A stretch of DNA of 64,000 bases from Lactiplantibacillus modestisalitolerans (GTDB taxonomy: Bacteria > Bacillota > Bacilli > Lactobacillales > Lactobacillaceae): positions 62,001-126,000 of the forward strand of contig NZ_BJEA01000007.1 in the NCBI RefSeq assembly GCF_005405425.1, written 5' to 3'. Below are positions 51,591 through 60,275 of this stretch, one piece after another. Each line of letters begins with the position of its first letter. The stretch's first letter is position 1. Position numbers and translations under genes: made by a program. A model generated the notes under the pieces. That model saw only the letters and a list, made by a program, of their open reading frames with translations. It did no database searches and was not told the DNA's origin.

Positions 51591-52688
51591 TTATTGGCTG
51601 TCGCGAACGACCTGATCCAGGGTTAAATTCTCGGCACTGGCCCGCTGTAACAGGGTCACAATCTGATTATCACTATACTGTTGATTGTCGATTCCCGCAC
51701 TCGTTAACGCTTGCCGGGCCGCCTTAATTTGATCCGCGCTAAATTGCCGTTGTTCGGCCGCTTGGACTAACGACAAGTGATTATCATTCGCCCGCTGTAA
51801 AAGCGCCTCAATTTGTTCGTCCGTATACGTATAGCCGTTCAGCCCAGCCGCCGTTAACGTCGCCCGCGCGGTCTGAATTCGTGCTTGCCGTTCGGTCTCA
51901 GTTGGTTGCGCCGTAGCCGGCTGCTTCGTCTCCTTAGTGGCCGCTGCGGCTGACTGCGCCGTTTGCTTAGCCGCCGATTGGCTCGTCGCCGCAGCCTGAC
52001 TCGTGCTCGTGGCGGCTTTATTCGTTGAAGATGCCGCTGATGACGTATCGGCCTGCGTCCCAGTTTGGCCCGCCAAGGTCGCCCGCTGGCTCGCACTATC
52101 CAAAACCGGCGTTGAACCGGTCAAGGCTTCCAGTGACGCGTTGTTTTGCTCCCGCAAGGCCCGTACGTGCCGATAAATATCCTGATACTGGTGTTGCTTT
52201 AACTTTTCATCCTGTAACATCACTGTCAGGACCCAGTTCGAATCCGTAAATTCGTTTGCCTGGTTTAACTGCCGTGCCCGTTGATACTGGCGTTGAAAGG
52301 CCTGCCGCTGTTGCTCAACCTGTTTAATGGTCATTAACTGCGTCCGAGCCCGGCTCACCAGTAATTGCGACGCCCGCTTAGTTTGTTGGACCGTCGTAAA
52401 ATCTTGTTTAGCTGTGGTGTAGTGCCGCTTGTTAAAGGCGGCCTGCGCATCCACGTAGGTTTGCGTTTGAGTTAGGTAGCGTTGGGCCGCCGTTGCACGG
52501 GCCTTTGTCCGGGTCGCCCGGGTAAATTCCGTAACGGCCTGCGTGTAATCCCGGTCAGACAGCGCTTGGCGCCCATCTCGCATTTCACTCGCATAAGCTT
52601 GTTCCTGCAGGCGGTAGCGCGTGTATGAATAGCCACCCACACCGATTGCCACAATGATCGTGACCACAATCCACATCCATTTTTTCAC
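51591..52688 (-). CDS. Membrane-anchored TPR-like protein with C-terminal tandem repeats
   Basis: 365 residues from GTG 52688 (GGGGG eight bases before it). One N-terminal membrane helix (WIVVTIIVAIGVGGYSYTRY), then DGRQALSDRDYTQAVTEFTRATRTKARATAAQRYLTQTQTYVDAQAAF, similar in pattern to the two lipoproteins at 39 and 43 kb. An Ala/Ser/Thr/Gln linker follows (about 205-270). The end holds two repeats of about 44 residues (TLTAAGLNGYTYTDEQIEALLQRA; ALTSAGIDNQQYSDNQIVTLLQRA). The protein faces outside. Function unknown. Confidence 0.78.
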   Translation of the reverse strand: MKKWMWIVVTIIVAIGVGGYSYTRYRLQEQAYASEMRDGRQALSDRDYTQAVTEFTRATRTKARATAAQRYLTQTQTYVDAQAAFNKRHYTTAKQDFTTVQQTKRASQLLVSRARTQLMTIKQVEQQRQAFQRQYQRARQLNQANEFTDSNWVLTVMLQDEKLKQHQYQDIYRHVRALREQNNASLEALTGSTPVLDSASQRATLAGQTGTQADTSSAASSTNKAATSTSQAAATSQSAAKQTAQSAAAATKETKQPATAQPTETERQARIQTARATLTAAGLNGYTYTDEQIEALLQRANDNHLSLVQAAEQRQFSADQIKAARQALTSAGIDNQQYSDNQIVTLLQRASAENLTLDQVVRDSQ

Positions 52689-52761
52689 GTCTGCCACCCC
52701 CCGGAATACTTAATAGTTAGTTTATTATAGCATGCTTTTGAATGAAAACGAGGGGCTTGCG

Positions 52762-52791
52762 CTTACAAAAAGATTTTCATAGGCGTATAAT
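52762..52791 (+). promoter_or_regulatory. cfa promoter
   Basis: TATAAT (52786-52791) is perfect. CTTACA (52762-52767) is 18 bases upstream. Confidence 0.6.
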
Positions 52792-52831
52792 GAGGGCTGT
52801 ATTTTCATGAAGAAAGGATCCTTATCGTAAT

Positions 52832-54028
52832 ATGCTAGAAAAGACTTTTTACCGCACCCTCTTAAGTCACTCCTTCAACATCCCAGTTACCGTCAATTAC
52901 TGGGACGGCAGTAGCGAGACTTATGGTGAAGGCACACCAGAAGTAACGGTGACGTTCAAAGAAGCCGTTCCAATGAAAGAAATCACCAAAAACGCATCGA
53001 TTGCTCTCGGTGAAGCCTACATGGACGGCCGCATTGAAATTGAAGGCAGCATCCAAAAATTGATTGAATCGGCTTACGAATCCGCCGAAAGCTTCTTTAA
53101 TAATAGTAAGTTTAAGCGGTTCATGCCGAAACAGTCCCACTCTGAAAAGAAGAGTCAAGAAGACATCCAGAGTCACTACGATGTTGGGAACGACTTTTAC
53201 GAAATGTGGTTGGATCCCACTTTAACGTACTCCTGTGCGTACTTCAAAAATGAAGATGATAGTTTGGAAGACGCCCAAATTAATAAAGTCCACCATATCA
53301 TCCAAAAACTAAACCCACAACCCGGCAAGACTCTGCTCGACATTGGTTGTGGCTGGGGAACCCTAATGCTAACCGCCGCTAAAGAATACGGCCTCAAGGT
53401 TGTCGGGATCACCCTCTCGCAAGAACAATACAACCTCGTTTCCAAACGCATCCAAGACGAAGGCTTAAGCGACGTTGCTGAAGTTCGCCTGGAAGACTAC
53501 CGTGAACTCGGTGATGAAACCTACGACTACATTACTAGTGTGGGGATGTTTGAACACGTCGGTAAGGCCAACTTAGCCATGTACTTCGAACGGGTTAACC
53601 ACTACCTTAAGCCAGAAGGTATCGCCCTCTTACACGGTATCACCCGTCAACAAGGTGGCGCTACGAACGGTTGGCTTGATAAGTACATCTTCCCGGGTGG
53701 CTACGTTCCTGGGATGACCGAAAACTTACAACACATCGTGGACTGTGGGTTACAAATTGACGACGTTGAAACGTTACGTCGGCACTACCAACGGACGACT
53801 GAAATTTGGGACCAAAATTTCAACGCAAAACGGGCCGAAATCGAAACCAAGATGGGCACCCGCTTTACCCGGATGTGGGACTTATACTTACAAGCCTGCG
53901 CCGCTTCGTTCCAGTCTGGTAACATCGACGTTATGCAGTACCTCGTTTCTAAGGGACCGTCATCACGGAACTTACCAATGACGCGCGAATACATGTATGG
54001 TGACAACACCATTGCCGAAGAAGTTTAA
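52832..54028 (+). CDS. cfa: Cyclopropane-fatty-acyl-phospholipid synthase
   Basis: 398 residues. Adds a methylene group from S-adenosylmethionine to unsaturated acyl chains (lactobacillic acid), giving acid and freeze resistance. SAM-binding [16 protein letters not shown] (about 165-180), catalytic-region motifs [25 protein letters not shown] (about 110-134), SVGMFEHVG (about 236) and HGITRQQGG (about 270). AAAGGAT precedes the ATG. Lone gene. Confidence 0.96.
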   Translation: MLEKTFYRTLLSHSFNIPVTVNYWDGSSETYGEGTPEVTVTFKEAVPMKEITKNASIALGEAYMDGRIEIEGSIQKLIESAYESAESFFNNSKFKRFMPKQSHSEKKSQEDIQSHYDVGNDFYEMWLDPTLTYSCAYFKNEDDSLEDAQINKVHHIIQKLNPQPGKTLLDIGCGWGTLMLTAAKEYGLKVVGITLSQEQYNLVSKRIQDEGLSDVAEVRLEDYRELGDETYDYITSVGMFEHVGKANLAMYFERVNHYLKPEGIALLHGITRQQGGATNGWLDKYIFPGGYVPGMTENLQHIVDCGLQIDDVETLRRHYQRTTEIWDQNFNAKRAEIETKMGTRFTRMWDLYLQACAASFQSGNIDVMQYLVSKGPSSRNLPMTREYMYGDNTIAEEV

Positions 54029-54035
54029 TGCGTTT

Positions 54036-54091
54036 TAAAAAATTGCTTGATCCGGCCTAGTTTAACTAGGTTGAATCAAGCAATTTTTTTA
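54036..54091. terminator. Bidirectional terminator after cfa
   Basis: AAAAAATTGCTTGAT / ATCAAGCAATTTTTT with CCTAGTTTAACTAGG as an inner stem. T-runs on both strands. It also ends the converging membrane-protein gene. Confidence 0.92.
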
Positions 54092-54096
54092 TCCTA

Positions 54097-55020
54097 TCAA
54101 TCACTTACTAAGCGCGCATACAGTAACGGGAGCACTTCGCGGTAAAGGACGAGGCTTCCCAGGAAGAAGCCGGCCGCTAATGCTGCTGCCAACGGCAAGG
54201 TCGTAAACATCCGTTGGGGTAAAACCAGGGCCAACAGTGGAAACGCAAACGCCGCGGGTAGTTGTAACTTAAGTCCGCGGAGCAAGCCATAAACTAGTGG
54301 CAAACTCACCACGGCGGCTGGTAGCCAGGCGCCCAGCAGTAAGTAACTGACCACCCCGATACTAGCAGCGCCGACTAGGGCGACCCACTGCCGCCACGCA
54401 ACGCGATGATTATAGTTAGGGTTTTGAAGCGCCTCAAAGAAAACGACGATAACCGGCGGAATCCCAGCCATTTGGGGCTGGCCCGCTAGCCAAACCGCGC
54501 CGACCCAGCCAAGCGCGAGCACCGTAAAGCCCAACATTTGCCAACCGTGAATTGCGGCCGGTTCAACCGTTTGGACGGGGGCGGTTACGCGTGCTTTTTG
54601 CCACCGAACGCCCACCATTAACGTTAGTGTCCAAAAGAAGATTGCAATAATAAACGACCAATGAGTCGCGTTGATGATGATTGGAAGCAGGCCGGTCGCA
54701 AAGGACGGCGCAAGGTTCGAGCGGAGCTGTTTTAAAAGGACGAGCATTAATAAGAGTCCTAGGATAACTTTTAGGGGGTAATTAATTGGGAGCCGGTTAA
54801 TGAGAAAACCGATCACCGCCGTTCCCGACGGTGCCCAAAAGAGTTTTGCGGGCTGGGCAATCCAGTCCGCTTTGCGGTAAACCCAGGTACCAGCCGTTAA
54901 CGCGCCAATTTCAGGTAAAATAACTTCAACGTCGCCTAACCAGGTTGCACTCGCGACCATTGTGAGCACGAGCGCCCACCCGATCAAGTAGCGCCGAAAA
55001 CTTGGTTGTGCTGTTTGCAT
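54097..55020 (-). CDS. Polytopic membrane protein of unknown function
   Basis: 307 residues from ATG 55020 (AAAGGA eight bases upstream), about nine hydrophobic segments. Regions such as EIGALTAGTWVYRKADWIAQPAKLFWAPSGTAVIGFLIN and ALQNPNYNHRVAWRQWVALVGAA recall HPP-type or aromatic-acid-exporter-like folds, but the family is not certain. Lone gene facing cfa. Confidence 0.68.
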   Translation of the reverse strand: MQTAQPSFRRYLIGWALVLTMVASATWLGDVEVILPEIGALTAGTWVYRKADWIAQPAKLFWAPSGTAVIGFLINRLPINYPLKVILGLLLMLVLLKQLRSNLAPSFATGLLPIIINATHWSFIIAIFFWTLTLMVGVRWQKARVTAPVQTVEPAAIHGWQMLGFTVLALGWVGAVWLAGQPQMAGIPPVIVVFFEALQNPNYNHRVAWRQWVALVGAASIGVVSYLLLGAWLPAAVVSLPLVYGLLRGLKLQLPAAFAFPLLALVLPQRMFTTLPLAAALAAGFFLGSLVLYREVLPLLYARLVSD

Positions 55021-55139
55021 TCTAATATTCCTTTCGTATATCAAAAATTATGCCTATTTTAAATAAAGCGACTAGTATTGTAACACAAGTTTTCGGTGCA
55101 CTCAAAATTTCCGGTTTGTGTATGCTAACTGCATAAGCA

Positions 55140-55300
55140 TTGGGGGATGTGGGCTGATATGCTAAGAGTGTGAGGAACAGCGGGTTGACGCTGAGCACTA
55201 CCTAGCTAAGGCGTTATCGCGGGCTGGGCGATGGCGACTTAGCGTAGTAGGCGCAGTCATCAGCTGGGCCGAGCACGTTTCGACTATATCGCACGGGACG
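55140..55300. repeat. GC-rich structured intergenic repeat (copy 1)
   Basis: Read on minus, CGAAACGTGCTCGGCCCAGCTGA is followed by TGCGC, CTACGCTAAGTCGCCATCGCC. The same order is found on plus at 58731-58795, and in part at 58821-58872. The outer end on plus is GAGTGTGAGG, also shared with the 58.9-kb end (CCTCACACTC). No gene is present in 55045-55322. Confidence 0.65.
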
Positions 55301-55322
55301 GACTACGCTCAGCCAATTAGCT

Positions 55323-56357
55323 CTAAATCCGAGCCAACAGAAACAAAATCACTAAAGTTTCAAGTGCCCGCAACCAACCCCGCCGCCGTTGCCACTGTTG
55401 AAGCGACCACCGCCGCCTCAACAGCCGGTTGCAACTGGTGGCAACCACTGGGAGGCCAATCAACACAAAGCTCCCCCAGTAAAAGTCTAATTGCCGTGCA
55501 AGTCCCCGTTGTTCAAAGCCCACTAAAATAATCAGTAGCCAGAACAACCCGTACGTGCGGCCCAACCCACGCCGCACTTGCAACCAGCTAGGCCAATAGC
55601 GCTGGGCCGTAAACAAGCGTAAGCGCTGGGGGCGGTTAACTGGCAAACTTGCCAACATTTCGGTGGCCGTTTGGTAACGATGCGCTGGATCCAAGGCCGT
55701 CGCCTTCTTAAGGATGGCGTTCCACGGTCGAAGCGCGGTAACGCGCGTTGGTCCCGGACCAGGGGGCGCCCCCGTTAACAGGCAATTTAAGACGATGCCC
55801 AAGGCGTACAGATCACTGCGCTGGTCAGTTTGGGCAAAACCGTAATTTTCTGGTGCGGCAAAACCACTGGTTCCGAGCAACCGGGTATCCGTAGTGGCCT
55901 GCTTCTGATAGAACCGGGCTGCGTTAACGTCGATTAAATACGCGTGCCCCCCGCTCAACATAATGTTACTCAATTTCACATCGCGGTGAACGATGCCTAA
56001 CTGCGCTAACGCCTGCAAGGTCGCCAGTAACTCGGTTGCCAGCTGGGTCACCTGCCGAGCGGGCAGTGGCCCGTTAGCATGTAGGTAAGCGGCCAGCGTC
56101 TGACCGTTAATCAGCGTTTCAACGCTAACTGCACAGACCTGCCCAGGTAAAATCGCCCGTAGTCGCGGCATCCGCACCACGGGATTGACAAGCAATTTCT
56201 CTAAAACTGGCAGCTCGGCTAACTGTGCCAGTTTAGCCACGTAGACCACGCGCTCTTTTTTGACGAGTAAGGGGAATTCACGTTGATCAACGAGTGGACC
56301 TAGGGGTTGGTAGTCGGCCGCCGCAAGCAGTTGCATCGCCTCCACGATTGGTAACAT
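55323..56357 (-). CDS. Membrane-bound Ser/Thr protein kinase with altered DFG motif
   Basis: 344 residues. Kinase-like domain at about 1-240: VAK lysine (about 41), IVHRDVKLSN catalytic loop (about 122-131), IDVNAARF in place of DFG (about 142), GTSGFAAPENYG and SDLYALGIVLNCLLTG. The N-lobe lacks the Gly-rich loop. The end has two to three membrane segments (YGLFWLLIILVGF, FYWGSFVLIGLPVVATS, ALETLVILFLLARI) and no PASTA domains. The key Lys, Asp and Asp are kept, so activity is possible. It faces an operon of DUF4064, DUF4352 and HTH genes. Confidence 0.82.
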   Translation of the reverse strand: MLPIVEAMQLLAAADYQPLGPLVDQREFPLLVKKERVVYVAKLAQLAELPVLEKLLVNPVVRMPRLRAILPGQVCAVSVETLINGQTLAAYLHANGPLPARQVTQLATELLATLQALAQLGIVHRDVKLSNIMLSGGHAYLIDVNAARFYQKQATTDTRLLGTSGFAAPENYGFAQTDQRSDLYALGIVLNCLLTGAPPGPGPTRVTALRPWNAILKKATALDPAHRYQTATEMLASLPVNRPQRLRLFTAQRYWPSWLQVRRGLGRTYGLFWLLIILVGFEQRGLARQLDFYWGSFVLIGLPVVATSCNRLLRRRWSLQQWQRRRGWLRALETLVILFLLARI

Positions 56358-56429
56358 CTAAAATCCGTCCTTTCCGGGATTGTACTAAAACTTAACGCTT
56401 AATATTAACGATTTTTTGGAGGAAATACA

Positions 56430-56783
56430 ATGTCAAAATCAACTAACATCGCAAGTCCCACTTCTGGCCGTTCACGGGTCGCCGAACAGGTACTCGGAAT
56501 TCTCGGCGGCGTCTGCGGCATGGGGGCCGGCGTCGCAGCCATGTTCTTAGGCGCCGTCAGCTCCGCCCTTGGTGACAACAACGATATCAGCACCGCTGGT
56601 TTCGGCTGCATCGCCGTTTCATTTCTAGCTATTATTTTTGCCATCATGGTCAAGCGTAACCCCCGCTTAATTGGCTGGTTACTCATTGCCAGTGGTGTCA
56701 TCAATTTCATTACCGTTGGTCTATTTGGAATCCTTAGCGGCCTGCTACTCGTGTTAGCCGGCTTACTCACATTCAGAAAGTAG
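56430..56783 (+). CDS. DUF4064-like membrane protein
   Basis: 117 residues. Four hydrophobic segments (VLGILGGVCGMGAGVAAMFLGAV, CIAVSFLAIIFAIMV, LIGWLLIASGVINFI, LSGLLLVLAGLLTF) with a short loop holding the polar patch LGDNNDIS. GGAGG precedes the ATG. It is the first gene of a three-gene unit. The next gene starts 8 bp later. Role unknown. Confidence 0.72.
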   Translation: MSKSTNIASPTSGRSRVAEQVLGILGGVCGMGAGVAAMFLGAVSSALGDNNDISTAGFGCIAVSFLAIIFAIMVKRNPRLIGWLLIASGVINFITVGLFGILSGLLLVLAGLLTFRK

Positions 56784-56791
56784 GAATTAGC

Positions 56792-57346
56792 ATGAAAACA
56801 AGTTTATTAAAAAAATGGTGGATCTGGGTCTTAGCCATCGTCGGTGTCTTTCTCTTCGTCAGTTTGCTTAACCCTGCCGACGACCACGCAGACACCCGCC
56901 CAGCCTCGTCAGCTAGCAAGAAAACCACCGCTTCCAGTAAGCCCGCTAGTGACGACCAAAAAGTGCACGCGGTCGGCGAAGCCGCCGTCATTAACGGCGT
57001 TGAATTAAAGGTTAACAAAGTGGATAAAAGTGCCAGCGAAAACGCGGGCTTTTCAACACCAAAAACTGGCAATCAATACTACCAAGTCAATGTGACCTTA
57101 ACAAATAAGGGTGCTAAAGAAATCAATTATAACCCGCTGGATTTTAAGATCAAAGCTGGCGGTAACATGACTGATTTTGATGAATTCGCAGTCGATGATG
57201 ATAACCGCCTCGAAACTGGAAGCCTCACAAAGGGTGGCACGGTGACCGGAAACATCGTCGCGCAGGCACCAACTGACGGCACTGTTGAATTAATTTACAC
57301 GCCTAGCTTTTTCAGTGAAAAACATTTGACCTTTAAACTCCAATAA
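56792..57346 (+). CDS. DUF4352 membrane-anchored extracellular protein
   Basis: 184 residues. N-terminal signal anchor (WWIWVLAIVGVFLFVSLL), a Ser/Ala/Lys linker, then an Ig-like DUF4352 domain (about 62-184): GEAAVINGVELKVNKVDKS, GNQYYQVNVTLTNKGAKEINYNPLDFKIK, LIYTPSFF. Such domains are often found with zinc-ribbon or kinase-related membrane proteins. The position suggests a partner of the DUF4064 protein and the kinase. Confidence 0.8.
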   Translation: MKTSLLKKWWIWVLAIVGVFLFVSLLNPADDHADTRPASSASKKTTASSKPASDDQKVHAVGEAAVINGVELKVNKVDKSASENAGFSTPKTGNQYYQVNVTLTNKGAKEINYNPLDFKIKAGGNMTDFDEFAVDDDNRLETGSLTKGGTVTGNIVAQAPTDGTVELIYTPSFFSEKHLTFKLQ

Positions 57347-57389
57347 TTTTTGGTAAACTTAAACCACTAATCATGATTGGAGTTAGCAA

Positions 57390-57824
57390 ATGAACGAACG
57401 CGCCACTAAAGAATTACTGCATGCAATCAAGACGGCTAGTAACGTCGACCAGTTCATGCCCACTTTAGCGCCCAGTTTCACTTGTCGTCCCCCGGCCGAA
57501 TACTTGGCCGAGCTATTGCAAGTCAAACAGTTAACGAAAAGCCAGGTTATCCGGCAAGCCAATTTAACACCGGCGACCGGCTATCAATATTTTGATGGTA
57601 AGCGGCGGCCAAGCCGCGCCCGGATGATTGCGCTTGGCTTCGGTTTTGGCCTTGGCCTGAGCGAACTTAACACGATGCTCAAGCGGACCGGCTACGCCAC
57701 CCTGTACGCTAAGGATGAGTGGGACGCCCTCGTTATCTTTGGGCTCGTTCAGCGCTACGACCTCAACCACACCGACGACCTACTGTTCCAATACGGTCTC
57801 GGTACCATTACTGCCGATAACTAA
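57390..57824 (+). CDS. XRE-like helix-turn-helix protein linked to the kinase
   Basis: 144 residues. PAEYLAELLQVKQLTKSQVIRQANLTPATGYQYFDGKRRPSRARMIALGFGFGLGLSELNTMLKRTGYATLYAKDEWDALVIFGL: an HTH at about 40-75 followed by the tail pattern seen in HTH genes next to bacterial Ser/Thr kinases. GGAG lies before the ATG. A DNA-binding target or kinase substrate is inferred. Confidence 0.75.
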   Translation: MNERATKELLHAIKTASNVDQFMPTLAPSFTCRPPAEYLAELLQVKQLTKSQVIRQANLTPATGYQYFDGKRRPSRARMIALGFGFGLGLSELNTMLKRTGYATLYAKDEWDALVIFGLVQRYDLNHTDDLLFQYGLGTITADN

Positions 57825-57826
57825 AT

Positions 57827-57857
57827 AAGCGTCCTGCCAATGCGGTAGGACGCTTTT
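57827..57857. terminator. Terminator of the DUF4064/DUF4352/HTH operon
   Basis: AAGCGTCCTGCC (57827-57838) / GGTAGGACGCTT (57844-57855), 5-base loop, T-run on plus; A-run side helps the converging gene. Confidence 0.88.
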
Positions 57858-57860
57858 GCG

Positions 57861-58586
57861 TTAAAAAAACAAATAATAAACTCCGGCCAAGCCGATAAAA
57901 ATATAAATCAACCGCTTAACCGCAACCATTGGGACGTGCGGTAAAATGCGAGTTGCCAAAACGGTCCCGCAAATCGCACCAACCATCCCAATTAAAATTA
58001 GTGGGATCGTATTGGCCGTGATGATTCCGTTTAACACCCGCACGGTCGTAATGTATACGACGTCAATCATGAAAAACGTCTGTAAATTAGCCAGGTAATC
58101 GGCAGTCGTATCCGCTAACGACAAAAAGTACAACGCCATTAACGGTCCCCCAATGCCAAACAAGCCGTTAAAAAAACCGGAAATAATCATAAACGCACCC
58201 GCCAACCACCACGGATAACGCTGATTATCGGCACGGCGATTAACTAAAAAGTAAATCGCTAACGCTAACAATAAGCCACCCAGCAGGTGCCGCAACAACT
58301 GAATATCCAATACCTGTCCGAGGTGCACGGACCAGGCCGCCACGCTCGCGTAGATCAAAAACGGAATAATGATGCGCTTAATCTGAATGTGGGCCCGGTA
58401 CCGCCAGACCATCGTAACGACGCTCGCCACCATGATCAAACCAGCCACCCCGGCGCTCGTACCCATCGCAAACAACTGCGGTAGAAAGATCATCATGATA
58501 ATTGCCGCACCAAAGCCAGTCAATCCCTGCACTAACCCGGCTAAAAATCCCGGCAGCAGGACTAACAACCACGTCACCACTGTCAC
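57861..58586 (-). CDS. TauE/SafE-family membrane transporter
   Basis: 241 residues, about eight membrane segments. LPGFLAGLVQGLTGFGAAIIMMIFLP (helix 1 signature) and the repeated half FFNGLFGIGGPLMALYFL are typical of the family, which exports sulfite or organosulfur anions. Several GTG codons near the start (58586, 58580, 58577) make the exact start uncertain by a few residues. No sulfur genes adjoin it. Confidence 0.85.
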   Translation of the reverse strand: MTVVTWLLVLLPGFLAGLVQGLTGFGAAIIMMIFLPQLFAMGTSAGVAGLIMVASVVTMVWRYRAHIQIKRIIIPFLIYASVAAWSVHLGQVLDIQLLRHLLGGLLLALAIYFLVNRRADNQRYPWWLAGAFMIISGFFNGLFGIGGPLMALYFLSLADTTADYLANLQTFFMIDVVYITTVRVLNGIITANTIPLILIGMVGAICGTVLATRILPHVPMVAVKRLIYIFIGLAGVYYLFF

Positions 58587-58599
58587 CTTCTTTGTTAGC

Positions 58600-58948
58600 G
58601 GTTCGGAAACCGCTTTTATTTTGCTGAACAGCTCGAAACGCGTGGACCCGCTTGAGCCGTGCTATGTATTTGAGACACTGGTGACTGTGGTGGTTGGTTG
58701 CGTGCTAGGTTACGGCGGCGTTGCCTGCCTTATCGCCGAAACGTGCTCGCCCCAGCTGACCCCTGCGCTTGCTACGCTAAGTCGCCATCGCCAAACCCAG
58801 GCACAGTGCTTCCCCTGCCTTATCGCCGAAACGTGTTCGGCCAAGCATGGTCCTGCGGTTAGCTACGCCACCGATACAATGCAAAGCCCGCATCATATCG
58901 GTGGCTAGGCTAATCCTCAGACCAACCCGCTTGGCCTCACACTCTACA
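58600..58948. repeat. GC-rich structured intergenic repeats (copies 2 and 3)
   Basis: 58731-58795 has CGCCGAAACGTGCTCG, CCCAGCTGA, CTGCGC, CTACGCTAAGTCGCCATCGCC, as in copy 1 (opposite strand). 58821-58872 has a shorter form (CGCCGAAACGTGTTCGGCC, CCTGCG, GCTACGCCACCGATA). CCTTATCGCCGAAACGTG occurs in tandem. The region is full of short inverted repeats (for example ATCGGTGG / CCACCGAT) and codes for no gene. A long plus-strand open frame here is a composition artefact. Confidence 0.65.
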
Positions 58949-58952
58949 AAAA

Positions 58953-58975
58953 AAGAACCAGTTCCCCAGTTCTTT
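58953..58975 (-). terminator. azlD terminator
   Basis: AAGAACTGG gg AACTGGTTCTT-type hairpin on minus, followed by seven T, right after the stop. Confidence 0.7.
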
Positions 58976-58976
58976 C

Positions 58977-59327
58977 CTATATGTGCAGCACCAAAACGAA
59001 AAACATCACCGACCCCAGGCCGACGACCACCGACAACGTCATCGACCTCGTCCGGTACGCCACTATGCCGACCAAAATCGACGCAATAATCAAACCTAAA
59101 TTACCAGACGTTATGATCTGATACTTACTATCAACAAATACGCCCTTAACGACCAACGCCGTGAATAGCGAAACCGGGACAAACCGCATCCACTCGTTAA
59201 ACCATTCTGGAATCTTACGCTTCGTAAAAATTAACAACGGAAAGAACCGCGGAATAAACGCCACGATCGCGCAAAAAATGACTAACCAAAAGTGATCTAA
59301 ACTACTCATTGTATTGACTGATTGCAT
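58977..59327 (-). CDS. azlD: AzlD-like branched-chain amino acid exporter small subunit
   Basis: 116 residues, four hydrophobic segments (FWLVIFCAIVAFIPRFFPLLIF, FVPVSLFTALVVKGVF, IITSGNLGLIIASILVGIVAY, LSVVVGLGSVMFFVLVLHI). AGAGGGG precedes the ATG. It follows azlC by 20 bp. Together they export branched-chain amino acids (family knowledge). Confidence 0.87.
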   Translation of the reverse strand: MQSVNTMSSLDHFWLVIFCAIVAFIPRFFPLLIFTKRKIPEWFNEWMRFVPVSLFTALVVKGVFVDSKYQIITSGNLGLIIASILVGIVAYRTRSMTLSVVVGLGSVMFFVLVLHI

Positions 59328-59347
59328 AACAAATACCCCTCTGCGCC

Positions 59348-60112
59348 CTACTTGTCAGACTCTTCCATGGCCGTCTGCCTGGTTGGATCATGAACCTTGT
59401 AGAGTAAATGACTGTCTGGCTTGTGCGCCAATAAATGCCGTTCAATAAAGTACCCGGTCAACGACGCCATCAACGTCGAAACAACTAACCCTAAAGTACT
59501 CTTCATCAAGACGAGCATAAAGACCGTCAAAATTCCGGACAGCACACAAACTAGAATCGTCAGCCGGCTCTTTGTTTGCATAATTGCCATATAAATAAAT
59601 AACGCCGTAAGCGCAAAATCAACCACGGTTAGATTAATGGTCAACGCACTCCCAATCAGGCTACCGATAATGTTACTTACCGTCCAGAATAGGAGTGAAT
59701 AATGTTCCACCATCAACGCTTGCTTCGGTTGCCAATGCTTATCAGTCGCAAATTTTAAGTAATTGACCGCGTAGTTTTCGTCGTTCATCGAAAATGCAAA
59801 GATAAAAATGAACGGTAAGGGTTGCCCCTTTAAGTATCGCGATAAGCTAGAACCGAGTAGCGCATACCGTAGTTCCAAGAAAAACATCATCAAAATAATC
59901 GTCGTCATCGGTGCGTTGATTGTCAGCATCGATGCAATTAAAAATTGGGCCCCACCGGAAAAGACCATTACTGAAATTAACGCCGTCAGTAAGTGGTTGA
60001 ACCCAGCTGCGTGTAATAACACCCCACACGCTAGCCCAATGGGAATGTAGCTAAGCCCAAGTGGCATTACGTCGCGTAAGGCCACTAACCAATTTGGCTC
60101 GTTCTTTTTCAC
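59348..60112 (-). CDS. azlC: AzlC-like branched-chain amino acid exporter large subunit
   Basis: 254 residues from GTG 60112 (GGAGG eight bases upstream; a TTG one codon earlier is too close). About seven to eight membrane segments. VMPLGLSYIPIGLACGVLLHAAGFNHLLTALISVMVFSGGAQFL and FELRYALLGSSLSRYL-like motifs (FLELRYALLGSSL) and FSMNDENYAVNYL are characteristic. First gene of the azlCD pair. Confidence 0.9.
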   Translation of the reverse strand: MKKNEPNWLVALRDVMPLGLSYIPIGLACGVLLHAAGFNHLLTALISVMVFSGGAQFLIASMLTINAPMTTIILMMFFLELRYALLGSSLSRYLKGQPLPFIFIFAFSMNDENYAVNYLKFATDKHWQPKQALMVEHYSLLFWTVSNIIGSLIGSALTINLTVVDFALTALFIYMAIMQTKSRLTILVCVLSGILTVFMLVLMKSTLGLVVSTLMASLTGYFIERHLLAHKPDSHLLYKVHDPTRQTAMEESDK

Positions 60113-60275
60113 CAAGAATGCCTCCAGTACCTACCAGTAAAGAATTCAAGCAACAGATCCGGGGATCTATTCGTTTAGACACCCAAATTTAATTTTAACA
60201 TGTTTTTTCTTTCAATCCTACACCTAACAATAGATTGTTCGGCACTAGCGCACAAGAACCGCCCCGCCGGGTGGC

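Noticed and set aside
51417-51626. 69-codon plus-strand frame with a hydrophobic end
   Set aside because: TTG start without ribosome site, and it overlaps a terminator and the end of a well-supported gene.
58387-58908. 173-codon plus-strand frame across tauE/safE and the repeat region
   Set aside because: First half is antisense to a clear membrane transporter gene and the rest reads through intergenic repeats.
60116-60275. T-box riboswitch upstream of azlCD
   Set aside because: A GGTAGGTACTGG stretch is suggestive, but the conserved T-box core and specifier stem were not found.
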